This document shows positions 1-8,518 of a DNA stretch of 64,000 nucleotides, in pieces (position 1 is the first letter of the stretch; every line of letters starts with the position of its first letter). This DNA comes from JALYNX01 sp963749415. GTDB taxonomy: Bacteria > Actinomycetota > Acidimicrobiia > Spongiisociales > ZC4RG35. The position numbers and the translations under genes were made by a program. The notes under the pieces were generated by a model. It made no database searches. It saw nothing but the letters and a program-made list of their open reading frames with translations, and was not told where the DNA came from. The DNA lies in contig CAVVMG010000001.1 of the NCBI GenBank assembly GCA_963749415.1, positions 992,001 to 1,056,000 of the forward strand, given 5' to 3'.

Positions 1-934
1 CGGTCCAGGCCAGGCGCTGCCTCGGGTCCCGGATGTAGAAACGGAATTCCTTCCGGGTCATGGTGGGGACCACGCCCCATGGCCCCGTGGTCATCCCGTC
101 CCGTCGAGCACGCGAGGCGGGGAGGCTCCTCTGTTCGGGGGTGGTCAGCAGCCATCCCAAGAGGCGCTTCCAGGCAGCGGCGAGCAGACCTAATCCGGCC
201 GCGGCCGCGGCAAGGGCGACGATCGCGGACGTTGGATCACCGGCAGCGGCCTCGACCATTGCCTTTTGTGCCGCCACTGGCGGGATGAGGAGGGCCCAGT
301 CCATGATCGGGTAGCTGGTCGCCGCCGATGCGAGCCCTTCGGTGTCGACCAGTTGGCTGACGCTGCGATAGAAGAGAAACGATCCAGCCGCGATGCCGAG
401 GACCAAGAAGGTCGCGATGTCCCGCCCTCTCCGCGTCCGCAGGATTCCGGAGATCGCGGAGGAGAACAACTGGCCCCCAACCGCCATGAGGCCGACGAAA
501 ACCGCGGAGGCGGGGAGGATCATCCACCAACCGTCGATCAGGATCGCGGCGTTGGCGCCCAGGAGAAGGAGGGGGATCACGGTGGAAGGGGCAACGAAGC
601 TGGCGGCCACGAGCCCGGCCACCATCTGGTTGGACGAGAGCGGGAGCACGGCGAGTTGCTGGGGGTCGAGGTTCTCGTCGAGGGGGAAGATGATCACGGG
701 AAGGGCAGCCCATGCCAGGAAGGCGAACAGTGCGGCCCAACCCAGATAGTTGGCCAGGGCCTCCGGGCTCTGCGACTCGAGCGCTTGCGCCGTTTCCAGG
801 TGGGCGGTTGCCAGCCAGACCCCGAGCCAGCTGAGAAGGATGAGCGCGATCGGGAGCCCGAACCGACGCTGACGGTCGGCCTTGAACCCGTTCCAGGTGA
901 GACGGGCCTTGAGGCCCGCTAGCCGCCGTACCAC
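1..934 (-). CDS. ABC transporter permease, partial (3' end beyond window)
   Basis: A continuous minus-strand reading frame runs from a GTG at 934 to the window edge, so the C-terminus is missing. The translation starts MVRRLAGLKARLTWNGFK and shows several hydrophobic segments typical of an ABC-2 type or exporter permease, for example around codons 22-38, 60-75, 95-115 and 125-145. No domain was recognised beyond this. The start overlaps the end of the upstream ATPase gene by 16 bases, which implies translational coupling and a two-component ABC exporter. The substrate is unknown. The start codon is inferred from the overlap; other in-frame starts are possible. Confidence 0.75.
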   Translation of the reverse strand, partial: MVRRLAGLKARLTWNGFKADRQRRFGLPIALILLSWLGVWLATAHLETAQALESQSPEALANYLGWAALFAFLAWAALPVIIFPLDENLDPQQLAVLPLSSNQMVAGLVAASFVAPSTVIPLLLLGANAAILIDGWWMILPASAVFVGLMAVGGQLFSSAISGILRTRRGRDIATFLVLGIAAGSFLFYRSVSQLVDTEGLASAATSYPIMDWALLIPPVAAQKAMVEAAAGDPTSAIVALAAAAAGLGLLAAAWKRLLGWLLTTPEQRSLPASRARRDGMTTGPWGVVPTMTRKEFRFYIRDPRQRLAWT

Positions 935-1767
935 GACGAGCTGTCCGGTGTCTTTCCCCCGACCGCGGCGATGAAGGCATCCTCGACGTTGTCAGCCCCC
1001 ATGAGCCGGCACAAGCCCTCCGGCGTCTCCTCGATCGTCAGTCTTCCCTCGACCATGATCCCGATCCGCGTGCAGAGCTTCTCGACGAGGTGCATCTCAT
1101 GGGACGAGAAGACGATCGTGGTCCCGCCTTGGGCGGCGCGCTGGAGCAGGCCCCTGATCAGCCGTGCCGACACCGCATCCACACCCTCGAAGGGCTCATC
1201 GAGGAATAGCACCGGCGGGCGGTGGATGATCGCCGCTGCGAGAGCGACCTTCTTGCGCATCCCCCTCGAGTAGTCGCCGATCAACTTGGCGCCGGCGCCC
1301 GACAAGTCGAGCAAATCGAGCAGCTCGTTTCGCCTCGTCGTTGCATCAGAGCGGTCCAGGCCGTGCATCGCGGCTGTGAAGTCGAGGAGCTCGGCGCCGG
1401 TGAGGCGCTCGTAGAGGTTGAACTCCTCGGGGAGGACACCGATTCTGGACTTGACCTCGGTGGGGGATCTCCAGGTGTCGAAGTCACCGATGCCCACCGT
1501 TCCCTGGTTGGGGCGGAGGAGCCCGACGATGCACTTGATCGTCGTCGTCTTGCCGGCACCGTTCTGCCCCAGCAACCCATAGAACTCGCCGGCGGCGATG
1601 GAAAGATCCACATTGTCGACGGCGACCGTCTTCCCGAACTTCCGCACCAGGCCCCGCGCCCAGATCGCCGGAGCGACCCCGGCCGCGTCGATCGAAGGCT
1701 CGTCGGTAAGGGGCTGGGTCACGCTGCCAAGTATCGACGGAACCGCCACAGAACCAAAGAGAAACAT
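919..1767 (-). CDS. ABC transporter ATP-binding protein
   Basis: This is a cytoplasmic ATPase subunit of an ABC exporter. Walker A GQNGAGKT is at residues 67-74, the signature YSRGM at about 166-170, and Walker B VLFLDEPF at about 186-193, followed by the SSHE switch region. The fold is of the multidrug/ABC-2 (CcmA-like) class, with the ABC domain beginning near residue 36. The ATG at 1767 has little ribosome-binding sequence, and an in-frame GTG at 1722 would shorten the protein by 15 residues without touching the domain. It is followed by an overlapping permease gene and is divergent from dnaX. Confidence 0.85.
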   Translation of the reverse strand: MFLFGSVAVPSILGSVTQPLTDEPSIDAAGVAPAIWARGLVRKFGKTVAVDNVDLSIAAGEFYGLLGQNGAGKTTTIKCIVGLLRPNQGTVGIGDFDTWRSPTEVKSRIGVLPEEFNLYERLTGAELLDFTAAMHGLDRSDATTRRNELLDLLDLSGAGAKLIGDYSRGMRKKVALAAAIIHRPPVLFLDEPFEGVDAVSARLIRGLLQRAAQGGTTIVFSSHEMHLVEKLCTRIGIMVEGRLTIEETPEGLCRLMGADNVEDAFIAAVGGKTPDSSSWYGG

Positions 1768-1827
1768 GACTCCGCAGGGGGCCTGCCCGGTTCCGGAGGC
1801 AGGGACACCCGGTTACCGTAAGCCGCG

Positions 1828-3468
1828 GTGGAGTACCAGGCCCTCTATCGGAAGTATCGGCCCCAGACTTTCGACGATGTCATCGGTCAGGCGCACGTGA
1901 CGACCACCCTGGCACGGGAGGTGGCGGACAGTCGCGTGGCTCACGCCTATCTGTTCACCGGCCCCCGGGGCACCGGGAAGACCACCACCGCCCGGATCCT
2001 GGCCAAGGCCCTCAACTGCTTGAACCGGGGACCGCAAGGCGCTCCCTGCAACGAGTGCCTGAGCTGTGTCTCGATCACCGATGGCACCTCGCTCGACGTG
2101 CTCGAGCTCGATGCTGCCTCGCACAACTCGATCGACGACATCCGAGACATCAAGGTGAGCGTTACCACCGTGGCGTCGACTGCCACCTCGAAGCGGGTTT
2201 TCGTGCTCGACGAGGCGCACATGCTGTCCAAGGCGGCGGGAAACGCCCTGCTCAAGACGCTCGAAGAGCCACCGGAGCACGTCCATTTCGTGCTGGCCAC
2301 CACCGAGCCCTACAAGCTGCTCGACACCATCCGCAGCCGCAGCCAGCGCTTCGACTTCCACCCGGTCCCGATCGAGGATCTGGCCGGGCACCTGAGCGTG
2401 ATCGCCGAGCGGGAGGGCTACCAATTCGATGCTCCGGCCCTGCTCGCCATCGCTCGTCACGCCGGGGGGTCGGTCCGCGACTCTCTCTCCCTCTTGGAGC
2501 AGGTCGCCGCGCTGGGAGCAGGCACGGTCGACGTCGCCGGAGTGCGCAGGGCGCTGGGCCTCGCCGAATCCGACGCGTTCATGCGCCTCGTCGAGGCCGT
2601 TGCCGCCCAGGATGCCAAGGCTGGCCTCGAACTGGTGGCCGAGCTCTCCGCCAACGGAGTCGACCTCCGCCGCTTCGTGGCCGAGTCGGTGGGGTTCTTC
2701 CGTGGGGCGTTCCTCGCCCACTACGCCCCGAATCTGGCCGAGATCACCGACGAGCCGGAGGAGGTCCACGCCTCCTGGCGCAAGGCAGCCGAGCTGGTCA
2801 CCTCGGGAGATGTCCTCCGGGCGGTCGATCTTCTCGGCGAGGCGCTGGTCAGGTTGCGCGAGGGCCGCGAGGAGCGCCTCATGACCGAGCTCGCGGTGAT
2901 AAAGCTGACCCGCCCCGAGACCGCGAGCGACCCGACGGCCCTCCTCGCCCGGATCGAAAAGCTGGAGCGCCGACCCGCGGCCCCGACGACGCTCGAAGCC
3001 CCGGCCCCGGCAGCAGAAGCTGAACCAGGGGGTGTCGAGGCCTCCCCCAAGCCCGAGGCAGCGGAGCCCAACGGTGGGGAGCGACCCGCCGGACTGGAAG
3101 TCTCATTCGACCAATTGCAGAAGGTGTGGCCCGGCCTCTTCGGCAGTCTGCGCGATGTGCTCGGCGCTCGGCGTTGGGCATTCTTTCGCGAAGCGGTGCC
3201 CGCCTCGGTGGAGGGGGACACCATCACGCTCGAGGTGGCCCACGACTTCCACCTCCAGTCGCTCCAGGAGGACGATGCGGTGGCCGCGATCGTCGCCACT
3301 CGGGCCAGTGATCTCCTCGGGAGCCCGGTGCAGGTCAGGTTTCGCTCCCGGGAGGGCGGGGGCGCGGAGGAGATCGACATCACCCAGCTCGAGGAGCGTC
3401 CGGCTCAATCGACCGATCCGACGAGTCTGCTCGTCGAGGAGTTGGGAGCCGAAGAAGTAGAGGAGTAG
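1828..3468 (+). CDS. dnaX: DNA polymerase III subunits gamma/tau
   Basis: This is the clamp-loader ATPase of the replicative polymerase. The N-terminus YQALYRKYRPQTFDDVIGQ is diagnostic. Walker A GPRGTGKT lies at residues 45-52, the zinc-binding cysteines at 64, 74, 77 and 80, Walker B VFVLDEAH at 125-131, and the sensor stretch LATTE near 156-160. A Pro/Ala/Glu-rich linker (about 370-420) precedes a C-terminal tau-like domain. At 546 residues it is of ordinary size. The GTG start at 1828 gives a standard N-terminus. It heads a dnaX-ybaB-recR set, a common bacterial order. No slippery A-run for programmed frameshifting was seen. Confidence 0.97.
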   Translation: MEYQALYRKYRPQTFDDVIGQAHVTTTLAREVADSRVAHAYLFTGPRGTGKTTTARILAKALNCLNRGPQGAPCNECLSCVSITDGTSLDVLELDAASHNSIDDIRDIKVSVTTVASTATSKRVFVLDEAHMLSKAAGNALLKTLEEPPEHVHFVLATTEPYKLLDTIRSRSQRFDFHPVPIEDLAGHLSVIAEREGYQFDAPALLAIARHAGGSVRDSLSLLEQVAALGAGTVDVAGVRRALGLAESDAFMRLVEAVAAQDAKAGLELVAELSANGVDLRRFVAESVGFFRGAFLAHYAPNLAEITDEPEEVHASWRKAAELVTSGDVLRAVDLLGEALVRLREGREERLMTELAVIKLTRPETASDPTALLARIEKLERRPAAPTTLEAPAPAAEAEPGGVEASPKPEAAEPNGGERPAGLEVSFDQLQKVWPGLFGSLRDVLGARRWAFFREAVPASVEGDTITLEVAHDFHLQSLQEDDAVAAIVATRASDLLGSPVQVRFRSREGGGAEEIDITQLEERPAQSTDPTSLLVEELGAEEVEE

Positions 3469-3483
3469 GTCTACCCTCTGCTC

Positions 3484-3807
3484 ATGAACCGACAGCCTGA
3501 CATGCGTCAGCTGATGAAGCAGGCCCAGCAGATGCAGGAGCAGCTCGCGGCCGCCCAAGAGGAGCTTGCCCGGAGGACCTTCGAGGGCAGCGCCGGCGGT
3601 GGGATGGTGGTGGCCACGGTCAATGGTGGACAGGAGCTGGTCGGGATCACGATCTCCCGAGAAGTAGTCGATCCCGATGACGTCGAGATGCTCGAGGACC
3701 TGGTGGTTGCCGCGATCCGGCAAGCCCACGAGGCGGCGGCAAGCGCGGCCTCGGAGCAGCTCGGAGGCGTGACCGGAGGGCTCGACCTCGGCGGTCTTCT
3801 CGGTTGA
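3484..3807 (+). CDS. YbaB/EbfC family nucleoid-associated protein
   Basis: This is a small (107 residue) DNA-binding protein of the YbaB/EbfC family. It has the usual Gln/Met-rich helical N-terminus (MRQLMKQAQQMQEQ) and the core VVATVNGGQELVGITISREVVDPDDVEMLEDLV. It lies 15 bases after dnaX, and its stop overlaps the recR start, matching the widespread dnaX-ybaB-recR order. The Gly-rich C-terminus (GGVTGGLDLGGLLG) is typical of actinobacterial members. Confidence 0.93.
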   Translation: MNRQPDMRQLMKQAQQMQEQLAAAQEELARRTFEGSAGGGMVVATVNGGQELVGITISREVVDPDDVEMLEDLVVAAIRQAHEAAASAASEQLGGVTGGLDLGGLLG

Positions 3808-4400
3808 TGTTCGAGGCTCCGGTCCAGAGGGTCATCGACGAGCTCGCCAGGTTGCCCGGTGTCGGCCAGAAAACCGCACAGCGACTCGCCTTTCACCTGC
3901 TCGCGGTGGAGGAGGCCGATGCCCGTCGGCTGGCGGTCGCCATCGAGGAGATGCGGGATCGGGTGAGGCTCTGCACCCGCTGCTTCAACGTCGCCGCCGG
4001 AGACGAGTGCTCGATCTGCCTGGACTCCAAGCGGGATGCCACCTCGTTGTGCGTCGTGGAACGGCCGCAAGACATCGTGGTCATCGAGCGGACCCAGGAA
4101 TTCCGTGGCCGGTATCACGTCCTCGGGGGATCGTTGTCTCCGATCAACGGCATCGGCCCCGGACAGCTTCGCATCGACGAGTTGAAGGCCAGGATCGGGC
4201 CGGAGGGGGTGGTCGAGCTCATCGTGGCCACCAATCCGACAGTCGAAGGAGACGCCACTGCCATGTACCTGGCCCGGGAGTTCAAGCCGCTGGGTACCAA
4301 GGTGACAAGGCTCGCCTCCGGGCTTCCAGTCGGGGGCGATCTCGACTACGCCGATGAGCTGACACTGGGCCGGGCTCTTGCCGGTCGAATGGAGCTCTAG
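3807..4400 (+). CDS. recR: Recombination mediator RecR
   Basis: This is a recombinational repair protein that acts with RecF/RecO. The helix-hairpin-helix LARLPGVGQKTAQR is at residues 14-27, the four-Cys zinc motif at C56, C59, C68 and C71, and the Toprim domain starts at VVERPQDIVVIE (about 83-94). At 197 residues it is full length. The ATG at 3807 overlaps the ybaB stop (TGATG); a TTG at 3804 would add one residue. Confidence 0.96.
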   Translation: MFEAPVQRVIDELARLPGVGQKTAQRLAFHLLAVEEADARRLAVAIEEMRDRVRLCTRCFNVAAGDECSICLDSKRDATSLCVVERPQDIVVIERTQEFRGRYHVLGGSLSPINGIGPGQLRIDELKARIGPEGVVELIVATNPTVEGDATAMYLAREFKPLGTKVTRLASGLPVGGDLDYADELTLGRALAGRMEL

Positions 4401-4466
4401 CGGCCCGTCGCCGGGCCCAGCTCAGCCGTAACCTGGGATGGTGACGACGCTGCACCGCATCACGCG

Positions 4467-5294
4467 ATGAGAGGCGGCAACCGCGTCCTCCCCATGGTCC
4501 TCGCCGGCGCCGGCATTCTCGGCCTGGGATTCGTTGTTGCCATGGCGAGCGCCTCCGTGCCCGGTCGGCAGGACGAGCCACTGTTCGACATGACGTGGCG
4601 CCCAGGGAACAGCGTCACGACGATCCTCACCTGGCTGGTGGCCATTGCCGCGGTCATCGGGGCAGTCGTGTTGATCCTGGCCCTGAAGGAGCCCCGCATG
4701 AGAGGGGAGGGAAAGCGCAATCGGGCCCTCCTCGCCCTCGTCGTCGGGATCATCCTCTTTTTCCTGGCCTGGCGGTATCTGCGCCCGGCGGCTGAGGCTT
4801 TTCTGGCTGAAGAATCCGAGTTGGCGCCCGATGTGATCGAGCCGCAGCCTGGCGGGCCGGGCTCGTCCAATCCGATTTGGGCTCTCGGGGCACTGGTGGC
4901 TCTGGTCGTGGTTGCCGCCCTGGTGCGGCTGGGCCTTTCGTTGCGATCTCCGAAGACAGAGCTGCCCCCGGATGACGTTTCTGCTCGAGCAGCGGTGCCC
5001 CCGTCCGAGATAGCTGCCCGCTTCCGCGGCATCGATCCACGAAGTCGCGTCATCGGGGCATATCTGGATTTCGAAATGATTGCTGGTGAGGCCGGGCTGC
5101 CCCGTGAGCCGGCTGAGACCGCGTACAGCCATGCGCGTCGGGTCGTCGCCCAATTCGACCTTCCCCGGGAAGATGCACGGGCTCTGGTCAATCGCCATTC
5201 CGCGGCACGGTTCGGAGCGGACGAGCCGACCGACGACGATGCAGGGCGGGCCGAGCGGGCTTCGGCGGTGCTTTGTGATCGGATGGTGTCGTGA
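4467..5294 (+). CDS. DUF4129 domain membrane protein
   Basis: This is a 275-residue protein with four hydrophobic segments (about 8-28, 51-70, 83-100 and 130-150). Its cytosolic C-terminal region resembles DUF4129, with RFRGIDPRSRVIGAYLDFE then a stretch ending in the conserved AYSHARRVV-like helix. DUF4129 is usually the C-terminal part of transglutaminase-like membrane proteins encoded beside MoxR and DUF58. Here the transglutaminase core is absent and the gene is the first of a five-gene operon containing exactly those partners. Function is not established beyond this family context. Confidence 0.75.
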   Translation: MRGGNRVLPMVLAGAGILGLGFVVAMASASVPGRQDEPLFDMTWRPGNSVTTILTWLVAIAAVIGAVVLILALKEPRMRGEGKRNRALLALVVGIILFFLAWRYLRPAAEAFLAEESELAPDVIEPQPGGPGSSNPIWALGALVALVVVAALVRLGLSLRSPKTELPPDDVSARAAVPPSEIAARFRGIDPRSRVIGAYLDFEMIAGEAGLPREPAETAYSHARRVVAQFDLPREDARALVNRHSAARFGADEPTDDDAGRAERASAVLCDRMVS

Positions 5295-5749
5295 GCCGGA
5301 TCGTGGCGAGAGGGCTTTTGGTTGCGGCGCTGGCTGCTTTGCTCCTGGCCCAACTGCGAGGAGCCCCCCTGCTCTGGGCCTGGGAAGTGCTCTTGATCGG
5401 CCTCGTCCTGTGGCAGATGCGGGAGATACCTGGCGGCGATACCCGACCCGGTATCGCGCTCTTCCCGCCCCGTGATCCCGGAGCCTCCCGCCTCCCGAGA
5501 TCGGTGGTCGCCGCCGAGGTGGCCACCAGCGACGCCCTGTCGGGCCATGCCGGCAGGGGACGGCGTCTGCGGCCGATGCTGGCCAGAATCGCCGGGCACC
5601 GCCTCGCCCGGCATGGCATCGACCTGGAGACGCCCCGCGCCCTCGAGGTCCTCGACGAAGGTGACTGGAGATGGCTCACCGGCCGTGACGAGCGACCGCC
5701 GCGACCTGGGGAGATGGAGACGTTGGTGAAGAGACTGGAGGAGATGTGA
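5291..5749 (+). CDS. Small membrane protein of the MoxR operon
   Basis: This is a 152-residue protein with two close hydrophobic segments near the N-terminus (about 6-21 and 28-43) and a basic cytosolic tail. I do not recognise a domain. It overlaps the preceding gene by four bases and its stop overlaps the moxR start, so it is translationally coupled in the DUF4129-MoxR-DUF58 operon. Comparable small membrane genes often sit at this position in actinobacterial MoxR loci. Confidence 0.7.
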   Translation: MSRIVARGLLVAALAALLLAQLRGAPLLWAWEVLLIGLVLWQMREIPGGDTRPGIALFPPRDPGASRLPRSVVAAEVATSDALSGHAGRGRRLRPMLARIAGHRLARHGIDLETPRALEVLDEGDWRWLTGRDERPPRPGEMETLVKRLEEM

Positions 5750-6729
5750 CCGTCCCCGCTGTGGAGGTGGAGCGCATCGCGGTTCTCGCCGAATCGATCC
5801 TCGATCAGGTCGAGAGGGCCGTTTTCGGAAAGCGACAGACGCTGCAGTTGGTTCTGATGTCGATTCTGGCCAAGGGCCACGTCCTCATCGAAGACCTGCC
5901 CGGGTTGGCCAAGACCTTGGTGGCGCGCTGTTTCGCTGCCGCGACGGATCTGGATTTCGCCCGGGTCCAATTCACGCCAGACCTGATGCCGATGGACATA
6001 ACCGGCTCTTTCGTCCTCGATCCGGATACCGGCCGGCCCGGGTTCCGCCCCGGTCCCGTGTTCTGCAATCTGTTGCTCGCCGACGAGATCAACCGGGCGC
6101 CGGCCAAGACACAAGCCGCCCTTCTCGAGGCGATGCAGGAGCACCAGGTCACTGCGGACGGTGTCACCAGGCCGCTCGGGCCGCCCTTCCTGGTGATCGC
6201 CACCCAGAACCCGATCGAATACGAAGGGACCTACCCCCTGCCCGAAGCCCAGATCGACCGGTTCCTGATTCGGGCCCGGATCGGGTATCCGGACCGGGAC
6301 CCGGAATGGGAGATGCTCGATCGGCGCGCCCGGCGGGGGTCAGACGATGTCGACCTCGAGGTCGTGGTCGATCGCTCCACGCTCCTCCAGATGCAAGCGC
6401 TGGTGGAAGACGTGCACCTTTCAGAGCCGGTGGGCCGCTACATCGTCGACCTGGTCGCAGCCACCCGGTCCTCGGGGCGGGTGCGAGTGGGGTCGAGCCC
6501 GAGGGGCTCGCTGGCGCTGATGAAACTGGCTCGGGCACGCGCCGCCTTGTCCGGGCGTGGTTTTGTGCTGCCAGACGACGTCCAGGAGGTCGCGGTGCCT
6601 GCACTCGCCCACCGGTTGATACTGCGCCCTGAGTTCTGGGCCCAAGAGCTCAGCGAGGAGCGGGTCATCGAGGAGGTGCTCGAACAGGTGCCCAGCCCGC
6701 CTGCGGCACCCAGTGCCTTTCAACCGTGA
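5746..6729 (+). CDS. MoxR-family AAA+ ATPase
   Basis: This is an AAA+ chaperone-like ATPase of 327 residues. The nucleotide loop EDLPGLAKT is at 49-57, in the MoxR form rather than classic GxGKT. Walker B LLLADEIN is at about 109-116, sensor IATQNP at 151-156, and LPEAQIDRF at 165-173. MoxR proteins are thought to help assemble or activate partner complexes, usually those with von Willebrand-like DUF58 proteins, and a DUF58 gene follows directly (overlap of four bases). The GTG start at 5746 overlaps the previous stop. Confidence 0.92.
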   Translation: MTVPAVEVERIAVLAESILDQVERAVFGKRQTLQLVLMSILAKGHVLIEDLPGLAKTLVARCFAAATDLDFARVQFTPDLMPMDITGSFVLDPDTGRPGFRPGPVFCNLLLADEINRAPAKTQAALLEAMQEHQVTADGVTRPLGPPFLVIATQNPIEYEGTYPLPEAQIDRFLIRARIGYPDRDPEWEMLDRRARRGSDDVDLEVVVDRSTLLQMQALVEDVHLSEPVGRYIVDLVAATRSSGRVRVGSSPRGSLALMKLARARAALSGRGFVLPDDVQEVAVPALAHRLILRPEFWAQELSEERVIEEVLEQVPSPPAAPSAFQP

Positions 6730-8012
6730 AGGCCAGGGCGAACCCCAGCCTCCGTGCCTATGTGACCGCCGGCCTCACCGCGCTGGCCGGGGCTCTGGCG
6801 GTCGGCGATCCGGCGCCCGCACTGCTCGGAGCGGTGATGCTCGCGATCGGGATCATCGGACTGAGCGGCCGAGCTGCGCTCGATGCTCGCGTCGAGGCCG
6901 GGGCTCTTCCCCGGTCGGCGACCGAAGGAGTCGAGTTATCACTGAGGGTCCGCCTCATCACCAGTCGACCGGTGCGAAGGGCCTATGTCGACCTCCCACA
7001 CGAGGGCATGGAGTTGGTGGGCAGTCAGGGGGCCCGGCTCATCGGTGACCGCACCCTGGCCTTCGATTCGGTCCGGGACATCGGCGAGGCCGTGCTCACC
7101 CTCCGGCCGCTGGTGTGGGGCCACTTGCAGCTGGGCCCACCCTCGATCCGCGTGGAGTCACCGCTGGGGATGTATGACCTCACCCGGGCAGGCCCTCAAC
7201 TGCCCTCTATCGCGGTCATGCCCTCCGTGGCCAGGATGCGACGACTCCTCGCGCCTTTGGAGACCAATTTCCACGTGGGCGAGCTGGTCTCCACAAGACG
7301 TGGGGCGGGCATGGAGTTCGCCGACATCCGCCCTTACCGGCATGGTGACGATCCGCGATGGGTCAACTGGCGGATCTCCTCGCGGGCCGGGCAGCTCTGG
7401 GTCAACGACCGGCACCCGGAGCGAAACGGCGACGTCCTGCTCCTGGTCGACGCCGGGATCGACAGCGGGTCGGGCCTCGATGTGGTCGTCGATCGCACCG
7501 TCCGGTTGGCCGCCGCGCTCCTCCAGGCGCATTCCCGGCGTCGGCACCGCCTCGGGTTGATCACGACCGACGGGCTCAGTCGTTGGGTCTACCCGGGCAT
7601 CGGGGAAGCCCACCGACGACAGCTCCTCGAACAGCTGATCTCGGTGACTCCGGGACGGGTGAGCTGGGATGCGGTCGAGCGGACCGTGGCCAGAGTCGCT
7701 CGTCGCCCAGCCATGGTTGTCATCCTCACCTCGCTGATCGAGCCCAACCTTGCGGGGATCGCCCACTCGATGCGGAGGTCGGGCCTCGATGTCTCGGTGA
7801 TCGAGCTCGACGTGAATTCCCTTCTCCCTCCTCCTACCGACACCACCAAAGGGCTGGGGAGACGGATCTGGGCCATGGACCTCGATCGGCTCCGGGACCG
7901 GCTTGCCGCGGAGGGGATCCCGATCACGCTGTGGGCCCCGGACGAGGCGCCGAGCGTGCCGATCGCCCGACTCGAGCAATGGAGGACGTCATGGCGACGG
8001 CGGCTCGGCTGA
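6726..8012 (+). CDS. DUF58 domain protein
   Basis: This is a 428-residue protein with one or two N-terminal membrane segments (about 8-42) and a DUF58 core containing FADIRPYRHGDDPRWVNWRIS near 200-220. A von Willebrand A-like stretch (VLLLVDAGID) follows. DUF58 proteins are the usual partners of MoxR ATPases. The GTG start overlaps the moxR stop and the 3' end overlaps the next gene, so all five genes appear to be one transcript. Confidence 0.88.
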   Translation: MKARANPSLRAYVTAGLTALAGALAVGDPAPALLGAVMLAIGIIGLSGRAALDARVEAGALPRSATEGVELSLRVRLITSRPVRRAYVDLPHEGMELVGSQGARLIGDRTLAFDSVRDIGEAVLTLRPLVWGHLQLGPPSIRVESPLGMYDLTRAGPQLPSIAVMPSVARMRRLLAPLETNFHVGELVSTRRGAGMEFADIRPYRHGDDPRWVNWRISSRAGQLWVNDRHPERNGDVLLLVDAGIDSGSGLDVVVDRTVRLAAALLQAHSRRRHRLGLITTDGLSRWVYPGIGEAHRRQLLEQLISVTPGRVSWDAVERTVARVARRPAMVVILTSLIEPNLAGIAHSMRRSGLDVSVIELDVNSLLPPPTDTTKGLGRRIWAMDLDRLRDRLAAEGIPITLWAPDEAPSVPIARLEQWRTSWRRRLG

Positions 8013-8518
8013 GTGCGCTGGTCGCCGTGGCCGTGGCCTTTGCGATGGTGGCCGCGATCCCGACGGCAGGCGGCTCGGGGTTGGCCGCACTGGTGGGCTG
8101 GGTGGGGCTCGTGATGCTCGTCGTGGGGATGCTCACCGGCCTCCCGGGCTCGGTCACCATCGCCGCGCTCGCATTCGTCATCCAGCTGGTCATCGTGACC
8201 GGCCTGCCTGTGGGTCTGGCACAGCCCTTGTGGCTGCACACCCTGCTCATCGTCCTGATGATCGAGTTTGCTAACGCTTCATTGTCATTCCGCGACCATG
8301 CCTCGGATCCGGTGGTGATCGTGACCCGGGCGATGGGGATGGGTATCGCATCCGCGGCCGTCGTTCATGTGATGGTCCTGCTGCTCGAGGGGAGTGCGGC
8401 CAGCGGTGCCCTCCTGAGGGCGGCAGGGATCGGGGCCATGGTGATCGCCGGTGGTTGGGTGATCCAAAAGTGGCGTCGGAGCCTGTCCCGTCCAGATTCA
8501 GTCCAAGGTGAGCGCTGA
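7991..8518 (+). CDS. Hypothetical membrane protein at the end of the MoxR operon
   Basis: This is a 175-residue integral membrane protein with about five hydrophobic helices and a basic C-terminal tail (QKWRRSLSRPDS). It has no recognised domain. The ATG at 7991 lies within the end of the DUF58 gene; another ATG at 7979 would add four residues. Its 3' end overlaps the convergent glpX gene by 21 bases. Confidence 0.65.
   Translation: MATAARLSALVAVAVAFAMVAAIPTAGGSGLAALVGWVGLVMLVVGMLTGLPGSVTIAALAFVIQLVIVTGLPVGLAQPLWLHTLLIVLMIEFANASLSFRDHASDPVVIVTRAMGMGIASAAVVHVMVLLLEGSAASGALLRAAGIGAMVIAGGWVIQKWRRSLSRPDSVQGER

Noticed and set aside
237..980. A 247-codon minus-strand open frame
   Set aside because: It is out of phase with the permease frame that is open to the window edge and lacks membrane helices; it is a GC-rich shadow.
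1770..1827. A possible 4.5S/SRP RNA before dnaX
   Set aside because: SRP RNA genes often lie near dnaX, but the conserved GGAA/AGCA loop region of domain IV is absent, and the stretch only forms a weak hairpin.
1813..2769. A 318-codon antisense frame in dnaX
   Set aside because: Its composition is that of a shadow frame of high-GC coding sequence, with no recognisable domain or ribosome site.
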